Shown here in pieces: positions 8,818 through 16,812 of a stretch of DNA of 64,000 nucleotides. Within the stretch, counting starts at the first letter, position 1. The number at the start of each line of letters is the position of its first letter. Under the pieces are notes generated by a model that was not told where the DNA came from, did no database searches, and saw only the letters and a program-made list of their open reading frames with translations. A program made the position numbers and the translations under genes. Source of the DNA: Clostridium sp. (GTDB lineage: Bacteria; Bacillota; Clostridia; Lachnospirales; Lachnospiraceae); contig JAGZZT010000013.1 of assembly GCA_018377235.1 (NCBI GenBank), positions 62,001 through 126,000 on the forward strand, read 5' to 3'.

Positions 8818-9213
8818 CTTTCCTCCTGTTTTTTTTGATTTTTTTTTGATTATAGAAATACTTTCCTTGTAAATAATAAACGGAACGGAAGCAATCGCCC
8901 CAATGCATGAGTAAATCGGAAACGCAATAACCCCGATAATTATCTTAGGAGCGGCCGCCGTCAGCCATCGCTTTGACAGGTTCTTATAAAAAATCAGTCC
9001 TGTGGGAATTCCAGAAAACAGCAGTGCAAATGAAATCATGCATTTCGCGTATCCCAGCGGCTCTGGAACAGGCATATTTTTATCAGCCCAAAGCGCAATA
9101 TATTCCGGATCGTTAAACTGACTGATTTGGGCAGCTGCCACAAAACAGCCAAGTATACAGCCAATGAGCAAGCATGCGCAGATAGCCGCGATTTGCTTCT
9201 GTTCTTTCTTCAC
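8809..9213 (-). CDS. Small hypothetical membrane protein behind a terminator leader
   Basis: The family is not recognised. With the start chosen here it has 134 residues: a Lys-rich N-terminus, a helix IAAICACLLIGCILGCFVAAA, an exposed segment with DPEYIALWADKN, a second helix (CMISFALLFSGIPTGLIFY), a third (IIIGVIAFPIYSCIGAIASVPFII), and a strongly basic tail ending KKKSKKTGGKGM. I choose GTG at 9213 because AAAGGAAG stands seven bases upstream. The longer frame reaching 9426 would run through a terminator hairpin and the promoter, and its first 70 codons look non-coding. Expression is likely set by the attenuator in the leader. Confidence 0.65.
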   Translation of the reverse strand: MKKEQKQIAAICACLLIGCILGCFVAAAQISQFNDPEYIALWADKNMPVPEPLGYAKCMISFALLFSGIPTGLIFYKNLSKRWLTAAAPKIIIGVIAFPIYSCIGAIASVPFIIYKESISIIKKKSKKTGGKGM

Positions 9214-9340
9214 AGTGTATCTTCCTTTCACTTTATATTCATTTTGTCCAGAAGTCAAAAGAAAAAAAGAACCGCTTCTCCCCCTAGAAAACGGCTCTCC
9301 CCGGTCACGTTCACCAACCGATACATTAAATAGTTTTGCT
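9214..9340 (-). promoter_or_regulatory. Structured 5' leader with intrinsic terminator (candidate attenuator or riboswitch)
   Basis: A strong promoter should start transcription near 9340, leaving about 127 nt of leader before the GTG at 9213. The leader holds a small hairpin (9302-9320) and then a long terminator hairpin (9268-9298) with seven U. One position in that stem is a G-U pair on the minus-strand RNA but would be an A-C mismatch on the plus strand, which favours this orientation. A terminator inside a leader is the hallmark of attenuation. I do not recognise the upstream fold as a known riboswitch class. Confidence 0.5.
9261..9298 (-). terminator. Leader terminator upstream of the small membrane protein gene
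   Basis: The stem pairs AGAGCCG (9298-9292) with CGGUUCU (9274-9268) through one G-U wobble and continues through further A-U pairs. A run of seven T on the minus strand (9268-9262) follows at once. Confidence 0.7.
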
Positions 9341-9346
9341 TTGTTA

Positions 9347-9375
9347 AATATATCACTGAACCCTTCCTCTGTCAA
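9347..9375 (-). promoter_or_regulatory. Strong sigma-A promoter for the leader and small membrane protein
   Basis: On the minus strand a perfect TTGACA (9375-9370) and TATATT (9352-9347) are 17 bp apart. Confidence 0.75.
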
Positions 9376-9556
9376 CCTTATTTTTGTCATTTTGCACAAC
9401 TTTTCCCTTAGTTCAGCCATGAGCAAGCCCTCTGAAATCTGAGTCCAAACTTGTTTGAAGACGAAGATTTTTGCGGTGCTCGTTTTGGCAGCTTATATTT
9501 TTTATCCAGTCGGGAATACTGTAGGAAAACCAGATTTTGAGAGGAGTTTTTGCCTT

Positions 9557-10984
9557 ATGGAAATTTCTAATAGACTGGACGCTAACCTGCGTCATTTTCA
9601 CCAGCTTCTGCGAGTCAGAGAAAACTTCGATGTAGTGTACCGGGTGATTCAGATAGGAGGACGTGACGCCTGTGTTTATTTTGTAGACGGCTTTGCAAAG
9701 GATGATACTCTGCTCCGGATTCTCCAGGGTTTTACCTCCTTAAAGCCTGACTCTGTTCCTCAGACAGCCCATGAGTTTTCCAAACTATTTATTCCGTATG
9801 GGGAGGTAGATCTTCTGACCGATGATGCAGAGATCGCCGTCCAGATCCTCTCTGGCGTTCCCTGCCTGTTTGTAGACGGCTACAGCAAATGTTTCGCCAT
9901 CGACTGCCGCACCTATCCAGCCAGAGGCGTGGCAGAACCTGATAAAGACAAGGTTCTGCGCGGTTCCAGGGACGGCTTTGTGGAAACTCTGGTATTTAAT
10001 ACGGCTCTGATACGGCGCCGCATCAGAGATCCTCAAATGACCATAGAGGTGATGCAGGCTGGCAGCAAGTCCCACACAGATATCGCTCTCTGCTACATGG
10101 ATGGACGGGTAGATCAACAGCTGTTAGCCACTATTAAAAGCAGGATTGAGTGTCTTCATGTAGACGCCCTTACCATGAATCAGGAAAGCCTTGCCGAATG
10201 TATTTATCCTCACAAATGGTTCAACCCTTTCCCAAAATTCCGTTTTTCCGAGCGCCCTGACACAGCCGCTGCATCCATCCTTGAGGGAAATCTGGTCATA
10301 CTGGTAGACAACTCCCCTGCTGCTATGATTCTTCCCTCTTCTATTTTTGATATTGTAGAGGAAGCAGACGACTACTATTTTCCGCCTCTGACAGGAACCT
10401 ACCTGCGGGTCTCCAGAATGGTCATTTCATTTCTCACCCTGTTTCTGACCCCTGTCTGGCTTTTATTTATGCAAAATCCCAGCTGGATTCCTGAGTGGCT
10501 GAAATTTATCCGCCTGTCTGACGAGGTTCATGTGGCTCTGATTTTCCAGCTCCTGATCCTGGAATTTGCCATTGACGGACTGCGTCTGGCAGCAGTCAAC
10601 ACTCCCAGTATGCTGACCACTCCTCTAAGCGTAATCGCCGGCATTGTGCTGGGTGAATACTCTGTTAAATCTGGCTGGTTCAACAGCGAAACTATGCTGT
10701 ACATGGCCTTTGTCACTGTGGCTAACTATTCCCAGGCCAGCTATGAGCTGGGCTATGCTTTGAAATTTATGCGCGTTTTTCTGCTGATTATGACGGCATT
10801 CTTCAACCTGTGGGGCTTTATACTAGGAACCGTGCTCTGTTTTCTGGCTCTGGTCTTTAATAAAACTATTGCTGGAAAAAGCTATATTTACCCTCTCATT
10901 CCCTTCAGTTTTTCAGAGCTTAAAAAACGCCTAATCCGAACACGTCTCCCTCATACAGATGGCCAGAGAGAAAAGGGCTGTTAA
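9557..10984 (+). CDS. GerA-family spore germination protein (SpoVAF-like)
   Basis: GerA A-subunits sit in the spore inner membrane and take part in nutrient germination; SpoVAF proteins are relatives tied to the DPA channel. The 475-residue protein has a soluble N-terminal domain of about 270 residues, then five or so membrane helices. The conserved second half reads DGLRLAAVNTPSMLTTPLSV, then VANYSQASYELGYALKFMR, which resembles SpoVAF more than classical receptor A-subunits. I start at MEISNRLDANLRHF, with GAGGAG ten bases upstream; the longer frame adds a spurious leader. No gerB, gerC or other spoVA gene is adjacent, so it stands alone. It is transcribed opposite to its neighbours on both sides. 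Confidence 0.88.
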   Translation: MEISNRLDANLRHFHQLLRVRENFDVVYRVIQIGGRDACVYFVDGFAKDDTLLRILQGFTSLKPDSVPQTAHEFSKLFIPYGEVDLLTDDAEIAVQILSGVPCLFVDGYSKCFAIDCRTYPARGVAEPDKDKVLRGSRDGFVETLVFNTALIRRRIRDPQMTIEVMQAGSKSHTDIALCYMDGRVDQQLLATIKSRIECLHVDALTMNQESLAECIYPHKWFNPFPKFRFSERPDTAAASILEGNLVILVDNSPAAMILPSSIFDIVEEADDYYFPPLTGTYLRVSRMVISFLTLFLTPVWLLFMQNPSWIPEWLKFIRLSDEVHVALIFQLLILEFAIDGLRLAAVNTPSMLTTPLSVIAGIVLGEYSVKSGWFNSETMLYMAFVTVANYSQASYELGYALKFMRVFLLIMTAFFNLWGFILGTVLCFLALVFNKTIAGKSYIYPLIPFSFSELKKRLIRTRLPHTDGQREKGC

Positions 10985-10990
10985 ATAGAG

Positions 10991-12397
10991 TCACATTCCC
11001 AGGCTCTGTTTTAAAAGGAACAGAGCCTCTTTATAATGTTCAGCTGGAACAGAAGCACAAGACAGAAGAATACGCTGGACCTGAGGACGCCCAGAGGTTC
11101 CCGTAACGTCTGACAAAAAATGATTTGAGCTGAATACTCTGTCCCACTCTTTCTCATCAACCATCCTCACTCCAACACCTGCCATTTCTGCTCTCTGCCT
11201 GATCTCTTCTCCCAAAAGCTCTGTCTGAAGCTCTGCCAAAACCAGAAAGCCGGCCTCTCCCGGACAGGCCTTTGCCTTTTCCCCGAATGTCTTCTGAATT
11301 TCTTCACACAGCAGCTTTGCCTTTTGAAGATACAGCCGCCTGGACTTTCTGATCTGCGCCTCCAGATGACCGTCTCTGATAAATTGACACAGCGCAATCT
11401 GCTCTGCCTTGGAAGCCGTCTGATTATAGAAAGCCCCTCTTCTTTGATAAGCAGGCAGAAGTTCCGGCGGAAGCACCATAAAACTCATACGGATAGACGG
11501 CAGAAGAAGCCGTGAAAAGGTTCCCATGTAAACGACGCCTTTCCCGCCAGAAAGTCCCTGCAGAGACGGTGTTGGCCGATTGTAATAGCTGAATTCACTG
11601 TTATAGTCATCCTCAATAAGAAGAAGATTCTTTTCTGACGCTGCCTTCATCAGACTCATCCTCTCTCCAATCCCCATTACTCCGCCCCAACTGGTAATCT
11701 GAGAAGGAGTAAGATAAAAAATACTGCCCGCCGGCAGCTCTGTTTTTTCACCTTCAATTCCTGAGACTGAAAAACCATGATCTTCAAACACCGTACGCCC
11801 CTGATGGAAGCTCTCGTTATTCATCAGAACCTGACTTCTTTCATGAACCATGGGACACAAAATGTGAAGAAGACTCTGGACTCCTGCCCCCACCACAATC
11901 TGATCTGGCGTACAGACTACATTCCTGTGTCTTCTCAGATAGCGTGACAGCTCCTCTCTAAGCTCCCTTTCTCCCTGAGGTTCGCCATATGACAGAAGGC
12001 GCTCATCCTGTCGAAGAGCGCTCTTTACATATCTTCTCCATACTTCAAATCGAAAGCTTTCCCGATCCACTCTGGAAGAAGAAAAGTCAAACAGCAGTTC
12101 CTTTTTTCGTTTTTCTGTCTGATGCCAGCTCTCCCCCCGCCTCGTCCTTTCTAAATCTGTCACATAATAGCCGCTCTGAGGCTTTGCCGCAATATAGCCC
12201 TCCGCTGCAAGCATCAGGTATGCAGTCTCCACTGTTGTGCGGGAAAGGTTAAGCTGAATTGAACAGGTTCTGATAGAAGGCAGCTTTACCCCTGCCTCCA
12301 GCTTTCCCTCTTCAATCAGGCTGCGGTAATAGCGGTATACTCTCATATATCTGAGTGCTCCTTCCTCGTTCAGATATCTGGAAAAATCCCTCTCCAT
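10991..12397 (-). CDS. MocR/PdxR-type GntR regulator with aminotransferase-like domain
   Basis: These regulators join a GntR winged helix to a fold-type I aminotransferase domain that binds PLP as an effector. The HTH spans about residues 10-75 (KLPSIRTCSIQLNLSRTTVETAYLML). The aminotransferase domain shows the Asp contact in LIEDDYNSEFSY and a YMGTFSRLLLPSIRM segment; in many family members the PLP lysine sits close to this SRL motif, but here no Lys is visible in it, so PLP binding is uncertain. I place the start at 12397, which has a GGGGGAG site. The longer frame opens with a TTG that lacks one. It is divergent from an EamA transporter, a common pairing, and likely controls it. Confidence 0.88.
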   Translation of the reverse strand: MERDFSRYLNEEGALRYMRVYRYYRSLIEEGKLEAGVKLPSIRTCSIQLNLSRTTVETAYLMLAAEGYIAAKPQSGYYVTDLERTRRGESWHQTEKRKKELLFDFSSSRVDRESFRFEVWRRYVKSALRQDERLLSYGEPQGERELREELSRYLRRHRNVVCTPDQIVVGAGVQSLLHILCPMVHERSQVLMNNESFHQGRTVFEDHGFSVSGIEGEKTELPAGSIFYLTPSQITSWGGVMGIGERMSLMKAASEKNLLLIEDDYNSEFSYYNRPTPSLQGLSGGKGVVYMGTFSRLLLPSIRMSFMVLPPELLPAYQRRGAFYNQTASKAEQIALCQFIRDGHLEAQIRKSRRLYLQKAKLLCEEIQKTFGEKAKACPGEAGFLVLAELQTELLGEEIRQRAEMAGVGVRMVDEKEWDRVFSSNHFLSDVTGTSGRPQVQRILLSCASVPAEHYKEALFLLKQSLGM

Positions 12398-12453
12398 CAT
12401 TCTCCCCCTGTCTCTTATTTTCTGTATTTTTTCTCTTTTTTCTGTATTTTCTC

Positions 12454-12482
12454 TTTTCAAAATTGTTTTCAGCTATTATAAT
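12454..12482 (+). promoter_or_regulatory. Candidate promoter for the EamA transporter gene
   Basis: TTTTCA (12454-12459) and a perfect TATAAT (12477-12482) are 17 bp apart. The -10 region is symmetric and also reads TATAAT on the minus strand, so the divergent regulator may start from nearly the same place with a poor -35. This is the usual site for MocR-type control. Confidence 0.45.
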
Positions 12483-12550
12483 AACCCCTGTACGCCTGGC
12501 AGAAACTATTATCTGACAGATTTTAAATATGGGAAAATGAGGTTATTTTT

Positions 12551-13480
12551 ATGCATTCATCTAAAGCTTCCCGGAAGAAAACCCGGGGAATTATCTTTAC
12601 GCTGGCAGGAGGAACTCTGTGGGGCTTTTCCGGAACCTGCGGCCAATATCTTTTTTCATTTGAAGAAGTAGATCCAGGCTGGCTCACTGTCACCAGAATG
12701 CTGTGGGCAGGCGTCATTCTGCTGGCGTTTTCTTTTGCCAGTCACCGTGATTCCATGAAGGGGATTTTAAAGGATCGCAAGGATCGGCTGCGCCTGATTA
12801 TTTTTGCTGTGCTGGGTCTGACCAGCTGTCAGTATACCTATCTGGCGGCCATCTCCTATTCCAACGCAGGGACTGCCACAGTCCTCCAGTACCTGGGTCC
12901 GGCTCTCGTCATGCTCGTTTCCTGTTTTCTCTCTAAGCGGCTTCCTTCCAGAAAAGAATTGTTTGCAGCTGTTCTGGCTATTTCCGGTACATTTCTGCTG
13001 GCTACTCATGGAAACCCCGGCTCGCTGGCCATCTCTCCAGAAACACTTTTCTGGGGCCTTTCCTCAGCTGTGGCTCTCATGCTTTACACCATGCTTCCTG
13101 CATCCATTATTCCAAAATGGGGCAGCACAGTTGTTACAGGGTACGGTATGCTGATTGGAGGAATTTTCCTCTTCTTCACTACAGGATACTGGAACTATCA
13201 TGTAAATTTTAATCTTCCCCTGTTTTTGGGATCTGCTGCTATTATATTAATTGGAACGGCTCTTGCTTTTACTCTGTATCTTCAGGGTGTCAGCGATATC
13301 GGCTCCGTAAAGGCAAGTATGCTGGCCTGCATTGAGCCGGTGTCTGCCACTGTTATCTCTGCTGCATGGCTGAAAACAAGCTTTTCTCCTGCAGACATCA
13401 TAGGTCTTTCCTTAATTGTCATTACAGTCCTTCTTCTCAGCAAAAAAGACGATACTAAGCTAAAATCTCTGCCGGAATAA
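12551..13480 (+). CDS. EamA/DMT-family small-molecule transporter
   Basis: The 309-residue protein has ten predicted membrane helices arranged as two EamA repeats, roughly residues 10-145 and 160-300. Visible family features are the N-terminal FTLAGGTLWGFSGTCGQYLF, the end of repeat one with SNAGTATVLQYLGPALVML, and the matching end of repeat two with GVSDIGSVKASMLACIEPVSA. Such drug/metabolite exporters move amino acids, vitamins or other metabolites; the substrate is not visible. TGAGG stands eight bases before the ATG. Divergence from a PLP-type MocR regulator suggests control by vitamin B6 or an amine/amino acid, which is inference. Confidence 0.9.
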   Translation: MHSSKASRKKTRGIIFTLAGGTLWGFSGTCGQYLFSFEEVDPGWLTVTRMLWAGVILLAFSFASHRDSMKGILKDRKDRLRLIIFAVLGLTSCQYTYLAAISYSNAGTATVLQYLGPALVMLVSCFLSKRLPSRKELFAAVLAISGTFLLATHGNPGSLAISPETLFWGLSSAVALMLYTMLPASIIPKWGSTVVTGYGMLIGGIFLFFTTGYWNYHVNFNLPLFLGSAAIILIGTALAFTLYLQGVSDIGSVKASMLACIEPVSATVISAAWLKTSFSPADIIGLSLIVITVLLLSKKDDTKLKSLPE

Positions 13481-13496
13481 ATCCTGGCAGAGATTT
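13463..13496. terminator. Convergent terminator between EamA and YitT genes
   Basis: An eleven-base-pair perfect stem (13463-13473 with 13486-13496) overlaps the stop codon of the plus-strand transporter. It lies just past the minus-strand yitT-like stop, so it can serve both genes. U-runs on either side are short. Confidence 0.6.
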
Positions 13497-13505
13497 GCTT
13501 TCCAT

Positions 13506-14369
13506 CTATTCTGTAAAATTTTTAAATCCAAGCCCAAACACCTCTGACGTATCTGTCACCATTACAAAAGCGTTGGGATCTGCTTCGTACACAATTTTCT
13601 TTAGACGGCTGAATTGAGATTTTCTGACTGTACACAGAAGTACGTTTGTATCCTTCTTGCTGTAAGCCCCTCTGGCCGGAATCAGCGTTGTCGTCCGATC
13701 CAGTTCTCTAATAACCTTGTCAGAAATATCATCTGGATTAGAGGTAATAATGGTAGCCATACTGCCTGCTTCTCCGCCGTAGATAATAGCATCTATGACT
13801 TTTGTCTGTGCATAGAGGGCAATCATGCCAAACAGGGCTGCCTCGATATTTCCAAATACAAAAATAGACACAGCCAGAATTACACCGTCCACGATCATAA
13901 GAGCACGTCCAATCGATATGTGAGGACGTTTTTTCTGAAGTACATATCCCAAAATGTCAGTGCCCCCAGTAGTACTTCCTGCAATGAAAATGAGAGCCAT
14001 TCCCGCTCCTACAATAACACCTCCGTAAAGGCTGCATAAAAGTCTGTCTCCAGAATAAGCCGGTACTATAAAAGGAACTACAAAGTCCAGAACCAGTGAG
14101 CAGAGGGTTGTGGTTACTGCTGTAGATATAGCAAATTTTTTGCTCAGATAGAACCAGGCCAGTGCTAACAGAGGCACATTCAGCAGCAGAGTCAGAATTC
14201 CTACTGGCAGCCCTGTTATATAATTGACCATCAGAGCCACGCCACTGGCTCCTCCAGGAGCAATATTCGCAGGAACTACAAACACATAGGTTCCAATACC
14301 ATACACAAACGAACCGAGAAGTAAAAGAAACATGTCCTTCCATAGTTCTTTTCCACTGATTTTCTCCAT
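13506..14369 (-). CDS. YitT family membrane protein (DUF161/DUF2179)
   Basis: The 287-residue protein has five or six N-terminal membrane helices including the family segment VPANIAPGGASGVALMVNYI. It also has a glycine-rich IAGSTTGGTDILGYVL. A cytosolic C-terminal domain of about 85 residues (DUF2179) ends AFVMVTDTSEVFGLGFKNF. The biochemical role of YitT proteins is unknown. A GGGGGG Shine-Dalgarno stands five bases before the ATG. It follows guaB and its terminator, so it probably has its own promoter. Confidence 0.88.
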   Translation of the reverse strand: MEKISGKELWKDMFLLLLGSFVYGIGTYVFVVPANIAPGGASGVALMVNYITGLPVGILTLLLNVPLLALAWFYLSKKFAISTAVTTTLCSLVLDFVVPFIVPAYSGDRLLCSLYGGVIVGAGMALIFIAGSTTGGTDILGYVLQKKRPHISIGRALMIVDGVILAVSIFVFGNIEAALFGMIALYAQTKVIDAIIYGGEAGSMATIITSNPDDISDKVIRELDRTTTLIPARGAYSKKDTNVLLCTVRKSQFSRLKKIVYEADPNAFVMVTDTSEVFGLGFKNFTE

Positions 14370-14403
14370 AAAAACCCCCCTTATTTTCCATGCTTTTTCT
14401 CTT

Positions 14404-14439
14404 CGAGAAAACAGGTGATGCTCAAAAAAGCATCACCTG
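14404..14439 (-). terminator. Intrinsic terminator after guaB
   Basis: A ten-base-pair perfect stem (14430-14439 with 14412-14421) encloses an eight-base loop. On the minus strand TTTTCTC follows. It lies about 40 bp past the guaB stop. Confidence 0.8.
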
Positions 14440-14480
14440 CGTATCCTGCAAACTGCATTTGTTATATCAGAAGACCATCT

Positions 14481-15935
14481 TTACTGCTCAATGCTGTAGT
14501 TAGGTGCCTCTTTTGTGATATGAATGTCATGAGGATGACTCTCTTTCAGGGAAGCAGCGGAAATCTTTACAAACTTTCCTGTCTCCTGAAGGGTAGGGAT
14601 ATCAGAAGCTCCGCAGTATCCCATTCCGGCGCGCAGGCCGCCCAGAAGCTGGAATACTGTATCCTCCACCATTCCCTTATAAGCGACACGGCCTTCCACT
14701 CCCTCTGGAACCAGCTTTTTAGCATCTGTCTGGAAGTAACGGTCCTTGCTGCCGTTCTCCATAGCTGCAATGGAGCCCATGCCGCGGTATACCTTATATT
14801 TTCTTCCCTGGTAAAGCTCAAAGGTTCCCGGGCTCTCATCGCATCCAGCAAACAGGGAACCCATCATGCACACGCTTCCGCCAGCTGCAATCGCCTTTGT
14901 AATATCTCCGGAATATTTAATTCCTCCATCTGCAATAACAGGAATTCCATATTCCTTCGCCACTGCATAGCAGTCCATAATTGCTGAAATCTGCGGTACG
15001 CCAATTCCTGCAACTACACGTGTCGTGCAGATAGAACCAGGTCCTATTCCAACCTTAACAGCATCGACACCTGCTTCAATTAACGCCTTTGCAGCATCTC
15101 CAGTTGCCACGTTTCCGGCGATCACCTGTACATCCGGATAGGTTTCTTTAATCATTTTTACACAGCGGATTACGTTTGCAGAATGACCATGAGCAGAATC
15201 TAAGACAATTACATCGACTTTCGCATTCACAAGAGCCTCAACACGCTCCAGTACATTCGCTGTAATACCTACGGCTGCTCCGCAGAGAAGTCTGCCCTGC
15301 GCATCCTTGGCAGACAGAGGATACTTGATCTGCTTCTCAATATCCTTGATGGTGATCAATCCCTTTAAGTTAAAATCATCATCCACAATTGGAAGCTTCT
15401 CTACTCTGGCCTTGGCAAGAATTTTCTTTGCCTCAAGCATAGTAGTTCCCTCTTTAGCTGTAACCAGATTTTCAGAAGTCATACACTCCTTGATCTTCTT
15501 GGAGTAATCCTCTTCAAATTTCAGATCACGGTTTGTGATAATTCCTACCAGTTTTCTGCCCTCTGTAATCGGGACACCGGAAATACGGAATTTTCCCATC
15601 AGATCATCTGCATCTTTTAATGTATGCTCTGGGGATAAATAGAATGGATCTGTGATGACTCCATTTTCAGAACGCTTTACCTTATCCACCTCTTCTGCCT
15701 GTGCCTTGATAGACATATTCTTGTGGATGATGCCGATACCGCCCTGTCTTGCCATAGCAATCGCCATCCTGTGCTCTGTTACAGTGTCCATGCCTGCACT
15801 CATCAGCGGAATATTGAGCTTAATTTTCTTGGTCAGGTAAGTGCTCAGATCAACCTGATTCGGAATCACTTCTGAATAGGCCGGCACTAAAAGGACATCA
15901 TCAAATGTAATGCCATCACCGATAATTGTACCCAT
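14481..15935 (-). CDS. guaB: Inosine-5'-monophosphate dehydrogenase
   Basis: GuaB oxidises IMP to XMP with NAD+, the committed step to GMP. The 484-residue protein begins GDGITFDDVLLVPAYSE. It has a pair of CBS domains at about residues 90-205 (PEHTLKDADDLMGKFRISGV onward). The catalytic loop is GIGPGSICTTRVVAG with the active Cys in SICTT, and the flap segment is EGVEGRVAYKG. Length and motif order are normal. It has its own consensus promoter and terminator, so it is an independent unit between the sortase operon and yitT. No purine riboswitch fold was seen in its leader of about 65 nt. Confidence 0.97.
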   Translation of the reverse strand: MGTIIGDGITFDDVLLVPAYSEVIPNQVDLSTYLTKKIKLNIPLMSAGMDTVTEHRMAIAMARQGGIGIIHKNMSIKAQAEEVDKVKRSENGVITDPFYLSPEHTLKDADDLMGKFRISGVPITEGRKLVGIITNRDLKFEEDYSKKIKECMTSENLVTAKEGTTMLEAKKILAKARVEKLPIVDDDFNLKGLITIKDIEKQIKYPLSAKDAQGRLLCGAAVGITANVLERVEALVNAKVDVIVLDSAHGHSANVIRCVKMIKETYPDVQVIAGNVATGDAAKALIEAGVDAVKVGIGPGSICTTRVVAGIGVPQISAIMDCYAVAKEYGIPVIADGGIKYSGDITKAIAAGGSVCMMGSLFAGCDESPGTFELYQGRKYKVYRGMGSIAAMENGSKDRYFQTDAKKLVPEGVEGRVAYKGMVEDTVFQLLGGLRAGMGYCGASDIPTLQETGKFVKISAASLKESHPHDIHITKEAPNYSIEQ

Positions 15936-16005
15936 TAATTTTTCCTCACTTTCGTATTAGTTTTATTAATAAGTTTAATTAATAACATCTTTGTGATAGT
16001 AATTT

Positions 16006-16034
16006 ATTGTATCAATTTTAAAATAAGATGTCAA
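16006..16034 (-). promoter_or_regulatory. Consensus sigma-A promoter of guaB
   Basis: On the minus strand a perfect TTGACA (16034-16029) and TACAAT (16011-16006) are 17 bp apart. Confidence 0.8.
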
Positions 16035-16071
16035 CACAGGGTGAGGAAAATTTTTGTCCCGGTTTGTTTTG

Positions 16072-16791
16072 TTATATTCTGGGAACTGTTTCCGTGCTTA
16101 TAAACTTTTTTGCCTGAATAATCAGTCTGTGTTCTTTTCCATAACAGGTAGATAAAGTCAGACATATCTTTCCCAAATCTGTACCGCCTGGTTCATAAGG
16201 ACTCTTATCCCCGCTGTCTGTCAAATACACTTTTTGAATCTGGTACTCCGCCCACTGCTCTCCATAGCAGAAATAAATCTTCCTGTTTTGTCTGAAAAAC
16301 TCCTCCTCCCTATATTTTTTTAAGCTTCCAAACATTTCTCCAGACTTCATATTGTGTCCGTAAATCACTGTGTTTTCTGAAGAAAACGGCGGTCTGGATG
16401 CCTCAAAAAAGAGGCATCCGCATAAATTTTTCTGTCCTTCAAAAGTTTGCTTCAAATACTCCTGATTGTCTTTTGGGTACACAACCGGATAGCTGACAGA
16501 TGTTCCTGGAATACAAATCCATCCCGCATAATCTGAATTTATCTCCAGAAGTCTGCGATTGTCAGGAAGAGGCATAAAACATTCTTCTTGCTGACAGTCC
16601 CTGTCTTTGTTTTCCTCCATACCAGCAATCTTTTTGATAAGCTGATACTCTGCCTTTCCCCGCCGATCACTACAGCATTTTTCTGCCAAAAGGGCCGCGC
16701 TAAGTATCATAACAACGAGCAGAATGACGGCGGCTGCTCCTTCAGGAATTTCTTTCAATCGGTTTTTAATACCGCCGGTTTCTTTTTTCAT
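16072..16791 (-). CDS. Class B sortase
   Basis: Sortases cleave a C-terminal sorting motif and join the protein to peptidoglycan or to another pilin subunit. The 239-residue protein has one N-terminal membrane anchor (about 19-38). The SrtB domain contains the class signatures NSDYAGWICIPGTSVSYPVV and LKQTFEGQKNLCGCLFFE. The catalytic triad is visible: His146 in VIYGHNM, Cys216 in TLSTC, Arg222 in HRLIIQAK. AGGGGGAG precedes the ATG by four bases. It starts 21 bp after the stop of the giant SpaA-repeat protein, which carries an LAKTG-type sorting signal and is its likely substrate. No separate terminator is obvious before the guaB promoter. Confidence 0.95.
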   Translation of the reverse strand: MKKETGGIKNRLKEIPEGAAAVILLVVMILSAALLAEKCCSDRRGKAEYQLIKKIAGMEENKDRDCQQEECFMPLPDNRRLLEINSDYAGWICIPGTSVSYPVVYPKDNQEYLKQTFEGQKNLCGCLFFEASRPPFSSENTVIYGHNMKSGEMFGSLKKYREEEFFRQNRKIYFCYGEQWAEYQIQKVYLTDSGDKSPYEPGGTDLGKICLTLSTCYGKEHRLIIQAKKFISTETVPRI

Positions 16792-16812
16792 CTATCTCCC
16801 CCTTTTTCCTTT

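Noticed and set aside
9214..9426. Upstream extension of the small membrane protein frame to 205 residues
   Set aside because: The extension crosses a promoter and a terminator hairpin. The GTG at 9213 has a good ribosome site.
15936..16071. Purine riboswitch before guaB
   Set aside because: The leader after the promoter is short and A/T-rich, with no three-way junction or conserved loop sequences visible.
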